Shown one piece after another: positions 1 through 10,731 of a stretch of DNA of 64,000 nucleotides. Positions within the stretch are counted from its first letter, which is position 1, and each line of letters starts with the position of its first letter. Under the pieces are notes generated by a model that was given only the letters and a program-made list of their open reading frames with translations, was not told the DNA's origin and did no database searches. The translations under genes and the position numbers were made by a program. The stretch lies in the NCBI GenBank assembly GCA_013180625.2, contig SNVD02004560.1:1-64000 (forward strand), read 5' to 3'. The DNA is from Boswellia sacra. Lineage: Eukaryota; Streptophyta; Magnoliopsida; Sapindales; Burseraceae.

Positions 1-675
1 TGAGGATCGAACAGTGTTGCAATCCATTTTGGATTTTCAAGTGGGGAGTTTGCCGGTTCGATATTTAGGGGTGCCACTAATCAGTACCAAATTGCACCTT
101 TCAGATTGCTCTCCATTAATAGAACGGATTCTGTCGAAGGTTAGGTTATGGACTTCTGCTGTGCTGACTTATGCTGGCCGTCTCCAATTGATTAAGTCGG
201 CATTATTTTTCATCCAGGCCTATTGGTCATCTATGTTCATTTTACCGGCTGCTGTGGTACGAAAGATCGAGGGTATTCTAGCTGCTTTTTTTTTGGACAG
301 GGACCTCTTTGTCTCATTTTGGGGCCAAAGTAGCTTGGGATTCGGTTTGCTATCCATTGAAGGAAGGGGGTTTAGGAATTAAGCGAGTGAAGGAGTAGAA
401 TCGTGTTGCTATTCTGAAGCATGCTTGGTGACTTCTTTCTGACAAGTCTTCCACATGGTCTTCTTGGGTTCATAAGATGCTCCTTCGGGGCACTCATTTT
501 GGCAGGTTTGAGTTACTTTTGGAGCCTCCTGGTCTTGGAGGAAGATTTTGCATAGCCAGGATTGGTGTAAGGGTAAATTTGTCTCTTGTATTGGAGATGG
601 ACGTGATACATCACTTTTACAAGATTACTGGTTGCCGCACGGACGTCTTTGTGATCTATTTTCTTTCAGGACTCT
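1..675 (+). pseudogene. LINE ORF2 fragment, reverse transcriptase C-terminal part (proximal copy)
   Basis: Bases 14-382 translate to the conserved segment that follows the RT catalytic core in plant L1-type LINEs, including LPVRYLGVPLIS and LTYAGRLQLIKSALF. The reading frame then shifts and contains stops, so no functional product is possible. The fragment begins before the window and is cut at 675 by a solo LTR with the flanking duplication ACTCT (671-675). It continues at 2620. The intact context is seen in the distal copy at 18721-19395. Confidence 0.85.
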
Positions 676-1076
676 TGTTAGCCCTAAGGCTACATCATAA
701 TTTTGATGATAACAATACACATTGATTAATTGAGATTTACTAACATGTTTATTTATGTACAAGAGTAAGATCATTGAAATAATTGTAAAATCAAGAAGAG
801 GATTATTAAAATGAAGTGTTGAAGCTAAGGAGAAGACTACATGTTAAAGGCACCAAAGTTTAAGAACAAGGTTTGATTCAAGGAATGTGTCACATGACCA
901 ATGTTCAATCAATTGGTCATATATTTCTCTACAAATGTCCAAATAACATGATTCTTAAGCCTTTGGAAAGCTTACTCAATTTATAACATTTCATATGTTT
1001 TAAAGAAATTCAAATTTCAAGTGTAAGGTTGTCCAAATCATCATGCAAGTTGAAAGACAAATGAAAGTAGCTGACA

Positions 1077-1640
1077 TGAGCACCGAATACTCTTTTAGAC
1101 ATATCCTGAGCTAGAAAAATCAAAATGACTTTATTCTTGTGGAATTGGAAAGAGGACTTAATGAGGTACATTTCATATGTTTTGAAGAAATTTAAATTTC
1201 AATTGGAAGGCCGACATAATTGACATGCAATTTGGTGGACTGACAAAGAGAAGAAAAATCAACTCATTTGAGCACCGAATGATGTTTTGTCCATATCTTG
1301 AGTTAGAGATATTCAAATGACTTGATTCTTGTGGCACTAGAAACATGATTCAATGGAACAGATTTCATATTCTTTGAAGAAATTCAAATTTCAAACAGAA
1401 GGCCAACATAATACACATGCAATTCGGTGGATTGACACATGAAAGAAAAATCAAGTCACATGAGTACCGAATAGTGTTTTGGCCATATCTTAAGCTACAG
1501 ATATCCAAATGACTTGGTTTTTGATGCGTTGAAAATCTTATTCAATTGTACAGATCTTTTGTGTTTTTGCAGATTTTCAAATTTAAGGCGAAATATTGAC
1601 AAAAATGGCAGACAAGATTATGGTTTTTATGGTGGGCAGA
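1077..1640 (+). repeat. Three degenerate ~190-bp tandem repeats inside the LTR
   Basis: The phrase GAGCACCGAAT or a close variant recurs near 1079, 1269 and 1461. Each is followed by a similar run (about 'ccatatcttgagctagagatatcc'). The same three-repeat structure occurs in the copies at about 19.8-20.3 kb and 45.75-46.3 kb, so it belongs to the LTR family. Confidence 0.75.
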
Positions 1641-1905
1641 AAATTTGGAGTTGGTGTCTTCACTTGATTAAGTTCATCCCATTTGCCTATGAAAAGAGCC
1701 CTTCTCCCATGCATTCAGAGCAACAAGAAGAGCAAGAGAAGCATTTTATCAAGCAAAAAGCAAGAGAAATATCAAGTCTAGAGAGCTTTTATATTCTTTA
1801 TCTACTCTTTGAAGAGAGTTATACTTTTGTTGTAAAAATTATCTTTATTCTTGTATTGTGGTGAGAGTGAGATATTCTTGTAAAGGATAATAGTTATCCT
1901 TGAGA

Positions 1906-2290
1906 GAACTCTTGTTGTATGTTATCAAGAGTTGAAGGAAGTTTCCTTGGTGAGGTTGTTCATCAAGAAGAACTCTTGTTATGTGTTATCAAGAGTTGAA
2001 GAAAGTTACCTTCGTGAGGTTGCTCATCAAGAAGAACTCTTGGTGTGGTGTTATCAAGAGTTGAAGAAAGTTGCCTCGGTGAGGTTTTTCATCAAGAAGA
2101 ACTCTTGGTGTGGTGTTATCAAGAGTTGAAGAAAGTTACCTCGATGAGGTTGTTCATCAAGAAGAACTCTTAGTGTGGTGTTATCAAGAGTTGAAGGAAG
2201 TTACCTTGGTGAGGTTGTTCATCAAGAAGAACTCTTGGTGTGGTGTTATCAAGGGTTGAACGAAAAAGTCTTGGTGAGGTTGTTCATCAA
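1906..2290 (+). repeat. 64-65 bp minisatellite inside the LTR
   Basis: Units begin with GAACTCTTG at 1906, 1970, 2034, 2099, 2164 and 2229. Each unit contains a GTTATCAAGAGTTGAA block and a GAGGTTGTTCATCAAG block. The sister LTR at 19396 has the same array. The third family member at 45350 has only one or two units, which accounts for most of its shorter length. The open reading frames across the array are a by-product of the repeat. Confidence 0.85.
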
Positions 2291-2619
2291 GCAAGTTATA
2301 AAGATTTCTACAACTTAGTAGAAAGCTTAGCTCGTGGAGCTAGGAGCCCGTGGACATAGGCAAGGTTTGCCGAACCATGTACATCGAGTTTGCACTCTCT
2401 CTATCCCTATCTTCTTTACATTTACTTGCACTTTTGATTACTCATTATTGTTATTCTCTTGATTGCATCTTTGATAACTTCTAATTTCATCTTCTTCACC
2501 TTTATTCTCAAAGAAAGAGTGAACTAATTTTGATCTTTCAAGAAAAGTTTTATAAATCCGTTTTGATAAATAAAAATCCAATTCACCCCCCCTCTCGGGT
2601 TGCCATACCTGGGTCAACA

Positions 2620-3165
2620 ACTCTTTCGTCTATAGGTTTTCCCTCAGATGCTAAGGTCTCAGCTATTATTCAGGATAGGGATTGAGCTTTTCCTGATAGT
2701 GGGTTGGTCCTTGGACGGGTTTGGGACTCTGTCAGCATCCAGCCTATGATGGGGACTCCTGACCATATTGTTTGGAAGGGCCACACACCTATGATGGGGA
2801 CTCCTGACCATGTTCTAAGGCACTCATTTATTCTTTGGCTTGCTTCATTGGGTCGTCTTCGTACTATGGATCGACTACGGTGTCATGGCATGTTATCTTC
2901 TTCGGGCTGTGTTCTTTGTGCTTCAGCAAATGAGTCTCATTGTTTCTTCATGGCATGTTTCTTTAGTTGTCCTTTCTCGTCTTCTGTATAAGGGGAGATT
3001 TTAGCTAAGACACTCATTGTTTGACCATCTTTTGGTTGGCTCTCTCTACTTCATTGGGCTTCTCTTCATCTTCAGGGCAGGAAGAATTTTGGACATATCC
3101 TTGCACGTTTGGTCTTTTCTACTATAGTTTATTTTCTATGGTATGAGAGAAATGATCGTGTGTAT
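2620..3165 (+). pseudogene. LINE ORF2 fragment, zinc-binding RT domain (proximal copy)
   Basis: This continues the LINE after the solo LTR. It encodes remnants of the zf-RVT region typical of plant LINE ORF2 C-termini (HSFILWLASLGRL, then MDRLRCHG and a CVLC pair). Relative to the distal copy, about 95 bases of LINE sequence are missing near 2787-2812, and a short copy of the nearby CCTATGATGGGGACTCCTGA sits in their place. The fragment ends at the Gypsy insertion site TGTAT (3161-3165). Confidence 0.8.
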
Positions 3166-4588
3166 TGATAGGTGTCTATTTATGTATTACTTTCATATCA
3201 ATTTATCCATGTTTCTTTGCTATATTCCTTGGTATTTTTATGTTTTTGTGTGTTTTTTATGTTTGTAGGAGTTTTGGAGCAACTTGCACAAAAATGAAGT
3301 AAAACCCTTCATTTTCACCTCTGCTAGTCAGCCAATTTCTCGGAGTTGATTGTATCGATATACAATTAACCGGATAACATGCTATATACCATTGAAAAAC
3401 TCTCGAAGTCTATTTTCTGGAGAAATTTACGGTTCACAAATTTATGTAGTGTACCGAAAGTTGTGATAAAAATGGTATGAGAAGTGTATATTTGTAATTC
3501 CATATATCACTGTAGCATGTTATTAAATTCGGGGCACTGTAGCAAGTTACTGTAGCAGAGTATTTAAACACATTTTAGGGTTTTATTTTCATAACTTGAA
3601 GAGGGGAGAACGTGGTAGAGGCTGCAGCTCTGGATTTCTTTCATTTCTTGGAGTTCTTGAAGGAGAAAGAAAGCTTGGAAAGAGGAAGAACAACAATCCT
3701 AAGAGATTTTCATCAAATTTGCTAAGTTTTTCCCTTCCCTTTCATTTTCTGGAATGTCTCCATGTTGTTTTGTATTTACCACATTTTTGAACATGTGTAA
3801 CTGAATCTGAATTGGTTGAGGGTGATTTCAAAGCCCTTGATATGGTTTTTGTGAGTTGATTGTGTAAGAAATTGTTATCCATTTCTCTAATTGAAGTTGA
3901 TTGCATTTTCCCATATCTAATGCTTATGATTGCTTGTTGGTTGTATTTGGGCTGGCCAACTAAATATAATCTGGTTGTATTTTCCCATATCTATTGCTAG
4001 ACTAGAAATCTTGATCCGTAATTGTCTTGAATTTCTAATCATTAATAGCAAAATTGTGATCAGAGATTGCAATTGGAAAATACAACCTAGGTTAAATAAT
4101 TCGAACCTGTGTGATTATTGCTTAGATCAACCTATCTTTCTTATCGTAATGCTTCCATTGAATTAAACTCAGAGAACTTGTTCTAGGTTGTTTAATGGAT
4201 AGAGATTAAATAAAGAGCTTGTTTTATTTAACAACAAAGTAAGGAAAGATTGGGATAACAGAGCTTGTTGTTATCTACAGTTGATAATTTCAATGGTGTA
4301 ATTGGATGACAATTCTATAATTAATTCGCAAATCCATATCTTGTGGTAGAGAATGATCCCTTAACCAGATTTCTCTCATTGATTTTTCATTCCAATTAAC
4401 TTTCTGTTTTGTTATTCTTCATTTGCATTATTATTTCACTTAGTTAATCAATCAATAAAACCCCCCATTTGTTCTGTTGTGGCTGTAAAATAACAAATTC
4501 AATTAGAATCAATCCTCGTGGGAACGATATCTCACTTATCACTTTATTACTTGTGCGACTAGTATACTTGCTAGTTTCGAACGCATCA
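3166..4588 (+). repeat. 5' LTR of the Athila-like element
   Basis: The LTR starts TGATAGGTGTC and ends GAACGCATCA, with TGAT/ATCA terminal symmetry. It is preceded by TGTAT (3161-3165). The copy at 21954-23369 matches it and is flanked by TGTAT on both sides, which fixes both ends. The short ORF at 3596-3790 lies inside the LTR and is not considered a gene. Confidence 0.92.
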
Positions 4589-4594
4589 AGTTTT

Positions 4595-4612
4595 TGGCGC
4601 CGTTGCCGGGGA
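4595..4612 (+). other. Primer binding site, tRNA-Asp type
   Basis: TGGCGCCGTTGCCGGGGA lies six bases after the 5' LTR. It is complementary to the 3' end of plant tRNA-Asp and is the primer site typical of Athila-type and related plant Gypsy elements. Confidence 0.9.
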
Positions 4613-4694
4613 TTGATTTTCTAATCAATTTGTTATTCTGTTTTAACTACTGATTCTTGATTGTTATTTCCTGATTGTTTGTGTTTAGGCTTTT

Positions 4695-5489
4695 ATGTCC
4701 GAGGGAGAAGCGGATCAGCGACTTAAGAGAATTAAGGAGTTTCTCCAATCCTCGAATTTAAGACTAAATCGGTTAATTTCAACTCCACCTCCAGAATTTG
4801 ACCTTGCACGACATACTTCCCTCCCATCTTCTTGTAGTTCAATCAAATCTGAATCGGAAGCAATGGCGATGGAAAACGATCAGACTTTTAAGGAGTTAGC
4901 GGCTCCAATTATTGATCAACAACCGCTATGCATAAGCACCAATTTTGAGATAGATTTTGAACTTAAATCTGGACTGATTCATCTCTTGCCTACATTTCAT
5001 GGTTTTGCAAGAGAGGATCCGAACAAACACCTCAAAGAATTTCATGTGGTATGCTCAAGTATGAAGCCAACCGGCGTTTCTGAAGAGCAAATTAAATTGA
5101 GAGCTTTCCCATTCTCATTAGCAGATTCGGCAAAAGATTGGTTATACTATCTACCACCAGGTACCATTACCACTTGGAATGAGATGAGTAAACTCTTTTT
5201 GGAGAAATACTTTCCAGCCTCGAAAGTTACAAATATCAGAAAAGATATTAGTGGCATTCGACAACACAATGGAGAATCACTTCATGAATATTGGGAGAGA
5301 TTTAAAAGGTTATGTGCTAGCTGTCCAAACCACCAAATTAGTGATGGACTCCTAATTCAATATTTCTATGAGGGTCTCTTGCCAATGGAAAGGAGTATCA
5401 TTGATGCTGCTAGTGGTGGAGCACTAGTTAATAAAACATCGAACATTGCAAGACGTTTGATTAGTGACATGGCAGCGAACTCCCAATAA
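4695..5489 (+). pseudogene. Gypsy gag (capsid region)
   Basis: A 264-codon open frame carries the Retrotrans_gag signature: FAREDPNKHLKEF, then AKDWLYYLPPGTITTW, FLEKYFP and ESLHEYWERFKRLC. Gag forms the virus-like particle of the retrotransposon. The frame ends at a TAA at 5487. Beyond it a shift near a run of A residues (about 5584-5594) moves the downstream nucleocapsid part into another frame. The start at MSEGEADQ lies 82 bases after the primer site, as expected for this group. Confidence 0.85.
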
Positions 5490-5607
5490 TTCAGCAGTCA
5501 ATTTGAGCCACAACTACCAAAAAGAGTAAATGAGGTAAGTACTTCAAACATTGAACAACAACTTTGTGAACTTACCTCTCTCGTAAAAAAAAACGGCTGT
5601 AGGACAT

Positions 5608-6624
5608 ATGCAGCAATCTTATGCATGTGGAGTATGTTCTACCATGGACCATCCAACCGACATGTGTCCAACTTTGCAAGAAGGAGATACAGAACAAGCC
5701 AATGCCATGGGTGGATTTCCAGGACAACCAAGGCAAAGGTATGACCCTTTCTCCAATACTTACAATGCTGGATGGAGAGATCACCCTAATTTAAGATATG
5801 GGAATCATCAACCAAGTGCCCCAAATGCCATACCAAATCGACCACCAGGTTTCAATCAACCAAGGGTGCAGCAACCATTTCAAGCACAACCATAACCAGC
5901 ACCACAACCAGATCCACAAAATTCAGGTATGTCTCTCCAGGATATTGTTAAAGCACTTGCCACTAACACAATGCAATTTCAGCAGGAAACTAGGGCAAGT
6001 ATCCAAAACCTGGAAAATCAAATGGGACAATTGGCCACTAACATTAGCAAATTTGAGAGTCAAAGCTCAGGAAAATTACCTTCTTAGCCGATGATCAATC
6101 CAAGAGAGAATGCTAATGCTGTAACTTTGAGAAGTGGGAAGCAATTAGAGATTCCACCAAAGAAATCACAAACTGATGAAGGGGATGACACCACTCCCAC
6201 CATGAATAAAACATCATCTTCTAAGGTAAATCCTAAAACCCATAGTCCTTCATATGTTACTCCTCCACCTTTTCCTAGCAGATTTGCAAAATCAAGGAAG
6301 GAGGAACAAGAACAAGAAATCCTGAAAACATTTCGCAAGATCGAGGTAAACATACCACTTCTGGATGCTATCAAGCAAGTGCCTCGTTATGCAAAATTTC
6401 TCAAAGAGTTATGCACCAACAAGAGGAAGTTGAAAGGAAATGAGAAGGTAAGTGTGGGGGAAAATGTGTCAGCTGTATTGCAAAGAAAAATTCCTCCGAA
6501 ATGCAAAGATCCAGGTACGTTCACCATTCCATGCACCATTGGTAATACCAAGTTTGAAAGAGCTTCGTTATGCAAAATTTCTCAAGGAGTTATGCACCAA
6601 CAAGAGAAAGTTGAAAGGAAATGA
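5608..6624 (+). pseudogene. Gypsy gag C-terminus with zinc knuckle and gag-protease linker
   Basis: The frame carries a nucleocapsid-type cluster, CGVCSTMDHPTDMCP, near its start, then a proline/glutamine-rich segment and the linker (NANAVTLRSGKQLE) that precedes protease in Athila-type elements. Stops at 5893 and 6085 break the frame. It is finally thrown out of phase by a 181-bp tandem duplication starting at 6385. Confidence 0.8.
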
Positions 6625-6746
6625 GAAGGTAAGTATGGGGGAAAATGTTTCAGCTGTTTTGCAAAGAAAAATTCCTCCGAAATGCAAAGATCCAGGTACG
6701 TTCACCATTCCATGCACCATTGGTAATACCAAGTTTGAAAGAGCTA
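6385..6746 (+). repeat. 181-bp tandem duplication in the gag-protease linker
   Basis: Unit 1 (6385-6565) and unit 2 (6566-6746) both start CGTTATGCAAAATTTCTCAA and end in GAAAGAGCT. They differ at only a few bases. The period of 181 is not a multiple of three, so the duplication itself shifts the reading frame between linker and protease. Confidence 0.93.
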
Positions 6747-7090
6747 TGTTAGATTTAGGAGCATTTATTAATGTCATGCCATATTCTATTTATGCTTCTT
6801 TGAATCTTGGACCCCTTGCGGAAACTGGTATTGTAATTCAACTTGCTGATCGTTCTAATGCAGATCCCACGGGAGTTGTGGAAGATGTGCTTGTGCAGGT
6901 GAATCAATTGGTATTTCCAGCAGACTTTTATGTTCTTGAAATGGAGGATGAGACATCTCCCAATCCAACATCGATTCTTTTGGGGAGGCCATTCTTGAAA
7001 ACTGCCCGAACGAAGATTGATGTTCATGATGGCACTCTCACCATGGAGTTTGATGGCGAGGTGATTCGTTTCAATATTTTGAGGCAATGA
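6626..7090 (+). pseudogene. Gypsy aspartic protease
   Basis: The segment carries the retropepsin-like domain of an Athila-type polyprotein. The active-site region reads MLDLGAFINVMPYSIY, where relatives usually have a serine after DLGA; here it is phenylalanine. It is followed by IQLADRSNADPTGVVEDVLV and the ILLGRPFLKTART segment. The protease normally cleaves the gag-pol polyprotein. The frame closes with TGA at 7088-7090, and RT lies in another frame, so this copy cannot make a joined polyprotein. Confidence 0.85.
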
Positions 7091-7571
7091 GGTACCCTAG
7101 TGACTTGCATTCTGTTTTTGCAGTTGATGTTATTGATTCTTTGACACAACAACTTTTGAGTTAACTCGCAAGGATGCATTGGAAGTAGCCATTAGTGAGC
7201 ACATTGGGGCAGAAAATTCCAGAGAATCGAGGAAGTTGATACAAGTGTCTAAAGAAGTGGAGGAAGCAGTGGCAAGCTTGGATGAGACTATAGCTATCAC
7301 CACAAACAGGTATGATGTTTCGTACATTGAATTGACTTTATCTAATGAGAAACTTCTACCTTCCGTGATGAAAGCACCTGCCTTGGAGCTTAAACCTCTT
7401 CTAGATCATTTGAAGCATGTATTCCTAGGTGAGAAAGATACTTTGTCAGTCATAATAGCAAAGAGTCTTGCACCATTACAAGAAGAGAAACTCATCTGAG
7501 TGCTCTGAGATCACAAAACAGCCATTGGGTGGACAATCGCTGACATCAAAGGTATTAGTCCAGCCATATGC
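7091..7571 (+). pseudogene. Protease-RT linker of the Gypsy polyprotein
   Basis: This stretch encodes the linker typical of Athila-type elements: PALELKPLLDHLKHVFLG, then IGWTIADIKGISPAICMHRI leading into RT. It shares the RT frame but contains stops (TGA at 7497 and another within about ten codons). Confidence 0.75.
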
Positions 7572-8414
7572 ATGCACCGCATCTTGTTAGAAGAGGGATC
7601 CAAGCCCACTAGAGAAGCACAGCGGAGGTTGAATCCTCTGATGATGGAAGTTGTCAAGAAAGAAATCCTGAAATTGTTAGATGTAGGTGTGATTTATCCA
7701 ATTTCGGACAGCAAGTGGGTGAGTCCAGTCCAAGTTGTTCCGAAGAAATCTGGTGTTACAATGGTTAAGAATGACAATAATGAGCTAGTTCCTACTCGTA
7801 TCCAAACCGGCTGGCGAGTTTGTATTGATTATCGGAAGCTCAATTCAGCAACTCGCAAGGATCAATTTCCTTTGCCATTCAATGATCAAATACTGGAGAG
7901 GTTAGCAGGTCATTCTCACTATTGTTTTCTTGATGGCTATTCAGGATATAATCAGATTCTCATTGCCCCTGAGGATCAAGAGAAAACTACATTCACATGC
8001 CCATTCGGTACATTTGCCTATCGACGCATGCCATTCGGTCTTTGCAATGCCCCTGCCACTTTCCAAAGGTGTATGGTAAGTATTTTCTCTGATTATGTTG
8101 AGAACATCATTGAGGTATTTATGGATGACTTTAGTGTTTGTGGTGATTCTTTTGATAAATGCCTTGACAATCTTACCCTTATACTTCAAAGATGTATAGA
8201 AACTAACCTTGTTCTGAATTGGGAGAAATGTCATTTTATGGTAGATAAGGGTATAGTTTTGGGACATGTTATTTCTGCTAAGGGTATAGAGGTTGATAAA
8301 TCCAAGATAGATCTTATATGTTCCTTACCACCTCCCACAAGTGTGCGGGATATTCGTTCGTTTCTTGGTCATGCAGGTTTTATCGTAGATTCATCAAAGA
8401 TTTCTCGAAGATAG
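7572..8414 (+). pseudogene. Gypsy reverse transcriptase
   Basis: The domain reads in one frame through the RT blocks: GWRVCIDYRKLN, FCFLD-like YCFLDGYSGYNQI, TTFTCPFGTFAYRRMPFGL and the catalytic box VFMDDFSV, where the FMDD variant keeps both catalytic aspartates. It copies element RNA into DNA in the cytoplasmic particle. A single-base loss near 8381 moves the sequence into the frame used by RNase H. The internal methionine at 7572 is only the start of the open stretch, not a gene start. Confidence 0.9.
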
Positions 8415-8848
8415 CATTGCCCCTATGCAGATTATTACAGAATGATGTGGCCTTTGAATTTGATGAGAAATGCAAAGAGGCATTTGAGAAACTGAAGGAA
8501 CTCTTGACTTCGGCTCCAATAATCCAATCTCCGAATTGGAATCATCCATTCGAGATCATGTGCGATGCAAGTGACTACGCTGTGGGTGCCGTTTTGGGTC
8601 AACGAATTGGCAAAATTCCACATGCCATTTACTATGCATCTCGGACTTTAAATGATGCTCAACTTAATTATTCTACCACTAAGAAAGAGCTGCTAGCGGT
8701 TATTTTTGCTTTAGAAAAGTTTTGATCTTATTTGATTGGTACTAAAGTAACCGTTTATTCTGATCATGCAGCTTTGAGGTACTTGATCACAAAGAAAGAT
8801 GCTAAACCAAGGCTTATCAGGTGGATACTCCTTTTATAGGAGTTTGAC
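8381..8848 (+). pseudogene. Gypsy RNase H region
   Basis: After the frameshift the translation continues as FYRRFIKDFSKIALPLCRLL, then the RNase H-like part with IMCDASDYAVGAVLGQ, YASRTLNDAQLNYSTTKKEL and DHAALRYL. Stops at 8723 (TGA) and 8837 (TAG) interrupt a frame that is otherwise continuous with integrase. Confidence 0.87.
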
Positions 8849-10285
8849 TTGGAGATCAAGGACAAGAAGGGAAGTGAAAACTTAGTTGCAGACCATCTCA
8901 GTCGCATTGTCCATGATAAGAATGCACTGCCATTACAAGAGAGTTTTCCGGATGAACAATTGTTGTCTCTAAATGTAGTAGCCCCTTGGTATGTAGATAT
9001 TGTCAACTACTTAGTTACCAAGAAGCTACCACATGACTTGACTCGAGCTCAAAGAGACAAGATCAAGAACATTGCCAAGTATTACATATGGGATGATCCG
9101 TACTTATGGAAGCATTGTTCTGATCAAGTGATAAGAAGGTGTGTTTCTGAATCTGAATTTAATTCAGTTTTAACCTTCTACCATGCATATGCATGTGGAG
9201 GTCACTTCGGACCAAAAAGAACAGCCCTTCAAGTTCTTGATTATGGATTCTACTGGCCATCATTGTTCAAAGATGCATATCTGTTCTGCAAAGCTTGTGA
9301 CCGTTGTCAAAGGACAGGTAATTTAAGTGCCAAAAATCAAATGCCACAAACCCCTCTACTTATTGTCGAGATTTTTGATGTGTGGGGTATTGATTTCATG
9401 GGTCCTTTTCCTTCATCTTTTGGTAATGTTTACATTATACTTGCTGTGGATTATGTTTCTAAATGGGTGAAAGCAAAAGCTACGAGAACTAATGATTCTA
9501 AAGTTGTTGTAGATTTTGTGAAATCTAACATTTTTGCGAGATTTGGAACACCAAGAGCCATGATTAGCGATAGAGGGACACCCTTTTGCAACCGATCATT
9601 TGAAGCCTTACTCAAGAAATACAACATCACTCATAAGGTGTCTACTGCATATCATCCACAAACTAGTGGTCAAGTTGAAGTTTCAAATCGGGAAGTCAAG
9701 TCCATTCTCGAGAAGACAGTGAATCCAAACAGAAAAGATTGGAGCCTACGATTGAATGATTCACTTTGGGCCTACAGAACTGCTTACAAGACACCTATTG
9801 GGATGTCTCCGTATAGGTTAGTCTATGGTAAGCCATGTCACCTTCCAGTAGAGCTCGAACACAAAGCATGGGGGGCAGTAAAGCTTTGTAACATGGAGAT
9901 GGATGCTGCTGGAGAACAAAGGAAGCTTCAACTGCAAGAATTGAAAGAACTTAGAAATGATGCCTATGAGAATTCCAGAATTTACAAGGAGAAAACTAAG
10001 GCATTTCATGATAAAATGATCTCCAGGAAGAATTTTGAAGTGGGACAGAAAGTTCTTTTATTTCAGTCTCACCTCAAGTTATTTCCAGGTAAATTACGAT
10101 CTCGATGGGTTGGACCTTTTGTTATTACTAATGTTTTTCCCCATGATGCAGTGGAAATCAAGAGCTTAAAAACGGATAAAGTATTCAAGGTGAATGGGCA
10201 AAGGTTGAAGCCTTACTATGAGAATTCAGTGATGCAGGACATCGATGAGGTACCACTCTACGAGCCAACTTATCTTGATGGGTGA
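8849..10285 (+). pseudogene. Gypsy integrase
   Basis: A 478-codon open stretch covers the integrase: an HHCC zinc-binding N-terminus ([11 protein letters not shown] ... [11 protein letters not shown]), the catalytic core with [14 protein letters not shown] and the glutamate in [10 protein letters not shown] (D,D,E), and a C-terminal domain with [12 protein letters not shown]. It would insert the cDNA into the genome. It is the longest intact piece of the element. No chromodomain is visible, consistent with an Athila-type rather than a chromovirus element. The stops in the preceding RNase H prevent expression as a polyprotein. Confidence 0.92.
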
Positions 10286-10731
10286 GGACAAATAACGTCA
10301 GGCTGAGGACGTTAAACCAAGCGCTTATTGGGAGGCAACCCAATGTTTTTGAAATATAAATAAAAAGAGACAAAGAAAAGAAGGTAGTATTGATCAATTT
10401 TTGTGTTTCGAGGAGATTCCTCTCATGGGCTATTATAATTGATCAGGTTTTATATCTCTTTGCCATTTGTCTCATTTGCTTTGTTGTTTGTTTTTGACTT
10501 TCATTTGCTCTTGTGTTTTTATTTCTTTTATGTGTCTCTATTTTCATTTCTTTTCTTTTCTTTTCTTGTGTTTAATTTGATTATTCCGTGCTTCGAGTTC
10601 AGTTGTGCAACAGCTTGAGGAAACATTCAAACGGGAGTTGAAGCCATTGTCGAAGGTTTGAAACGTGCATATCTGGGAGAAGAACAAACTCAATCGCATT
10701 ATCGGTAATATCTCTCCTTTTCTCATCTTCA
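10286..10731 (+). other. Non-coding spacer after pol with a conserved Gypsy motif
   Basis: The spacer holds AAGCGCTTATTGGGAGGCAA with CCCAA following, a short hairpin motif (TTGGG/CCCAA) commonly found just after pol in Athila/Tat-type elements. A T-rich stretch leads to the next ORF. No gene is seen. Confidence 0.6.

Larger units (their letters stand above)
676..2619 (+). mobile_element. Solo LTR inserted in the LINE (proximal copy)
   Basis: The element starts TGTTAGCCC and ends GGGTCAACA, so it has TGTT/AACA termini. It is flanked by a perfect 5-bp target duplication ACTCT (671-675 and 2620-2624). No internal coding region is present, so it is a solo LTR. The C-rich stretch just before the 3' end resembles the LTR ends of some plant Copia families; this assignment is an inference. 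It contains three degenerate repeats of about 190 bp and a 64-65 bp minisatellite. The TATA box seen in the sister copies has decayed to TATGAAAA here (about 1688). Confidence 0.88.
1..4588 (+). repeat. Proximal copy of a large tandem duplication
   Basis: This stretch aligns base for base, with scattered substitutions (about 97-98% identity by eye), to 18721-23369. Both copies carry the LINE 3' half, the same solo LTR at the same target (ACTCT) and the same Gypsy LTR at the same target (TGTAT). Shared nested insertion sites mean the two copies arose by duplication of an already nested locus, not by independent insertions. After the LTR this copy runs on into the Gypsy internal region, whereas the other copy returns to LINE sequence. 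Confidence 0.9.

Noticed and set aside
1514..1864. 116-codon ORF and similar ORFs (20266-20583, 1932-2129, 20636-20848)
   Set aside because: They lie inside solo LTRs, differ between copies by frameshifts and, in part, simply translate the minisatellite.
3596..3790. 64-codon ORF in the Gypsy LTR (also 22384-22578)
   Set aside because: It is conserved only because the two LTR copies are recent duplicates. It has no domain and no support for translation.
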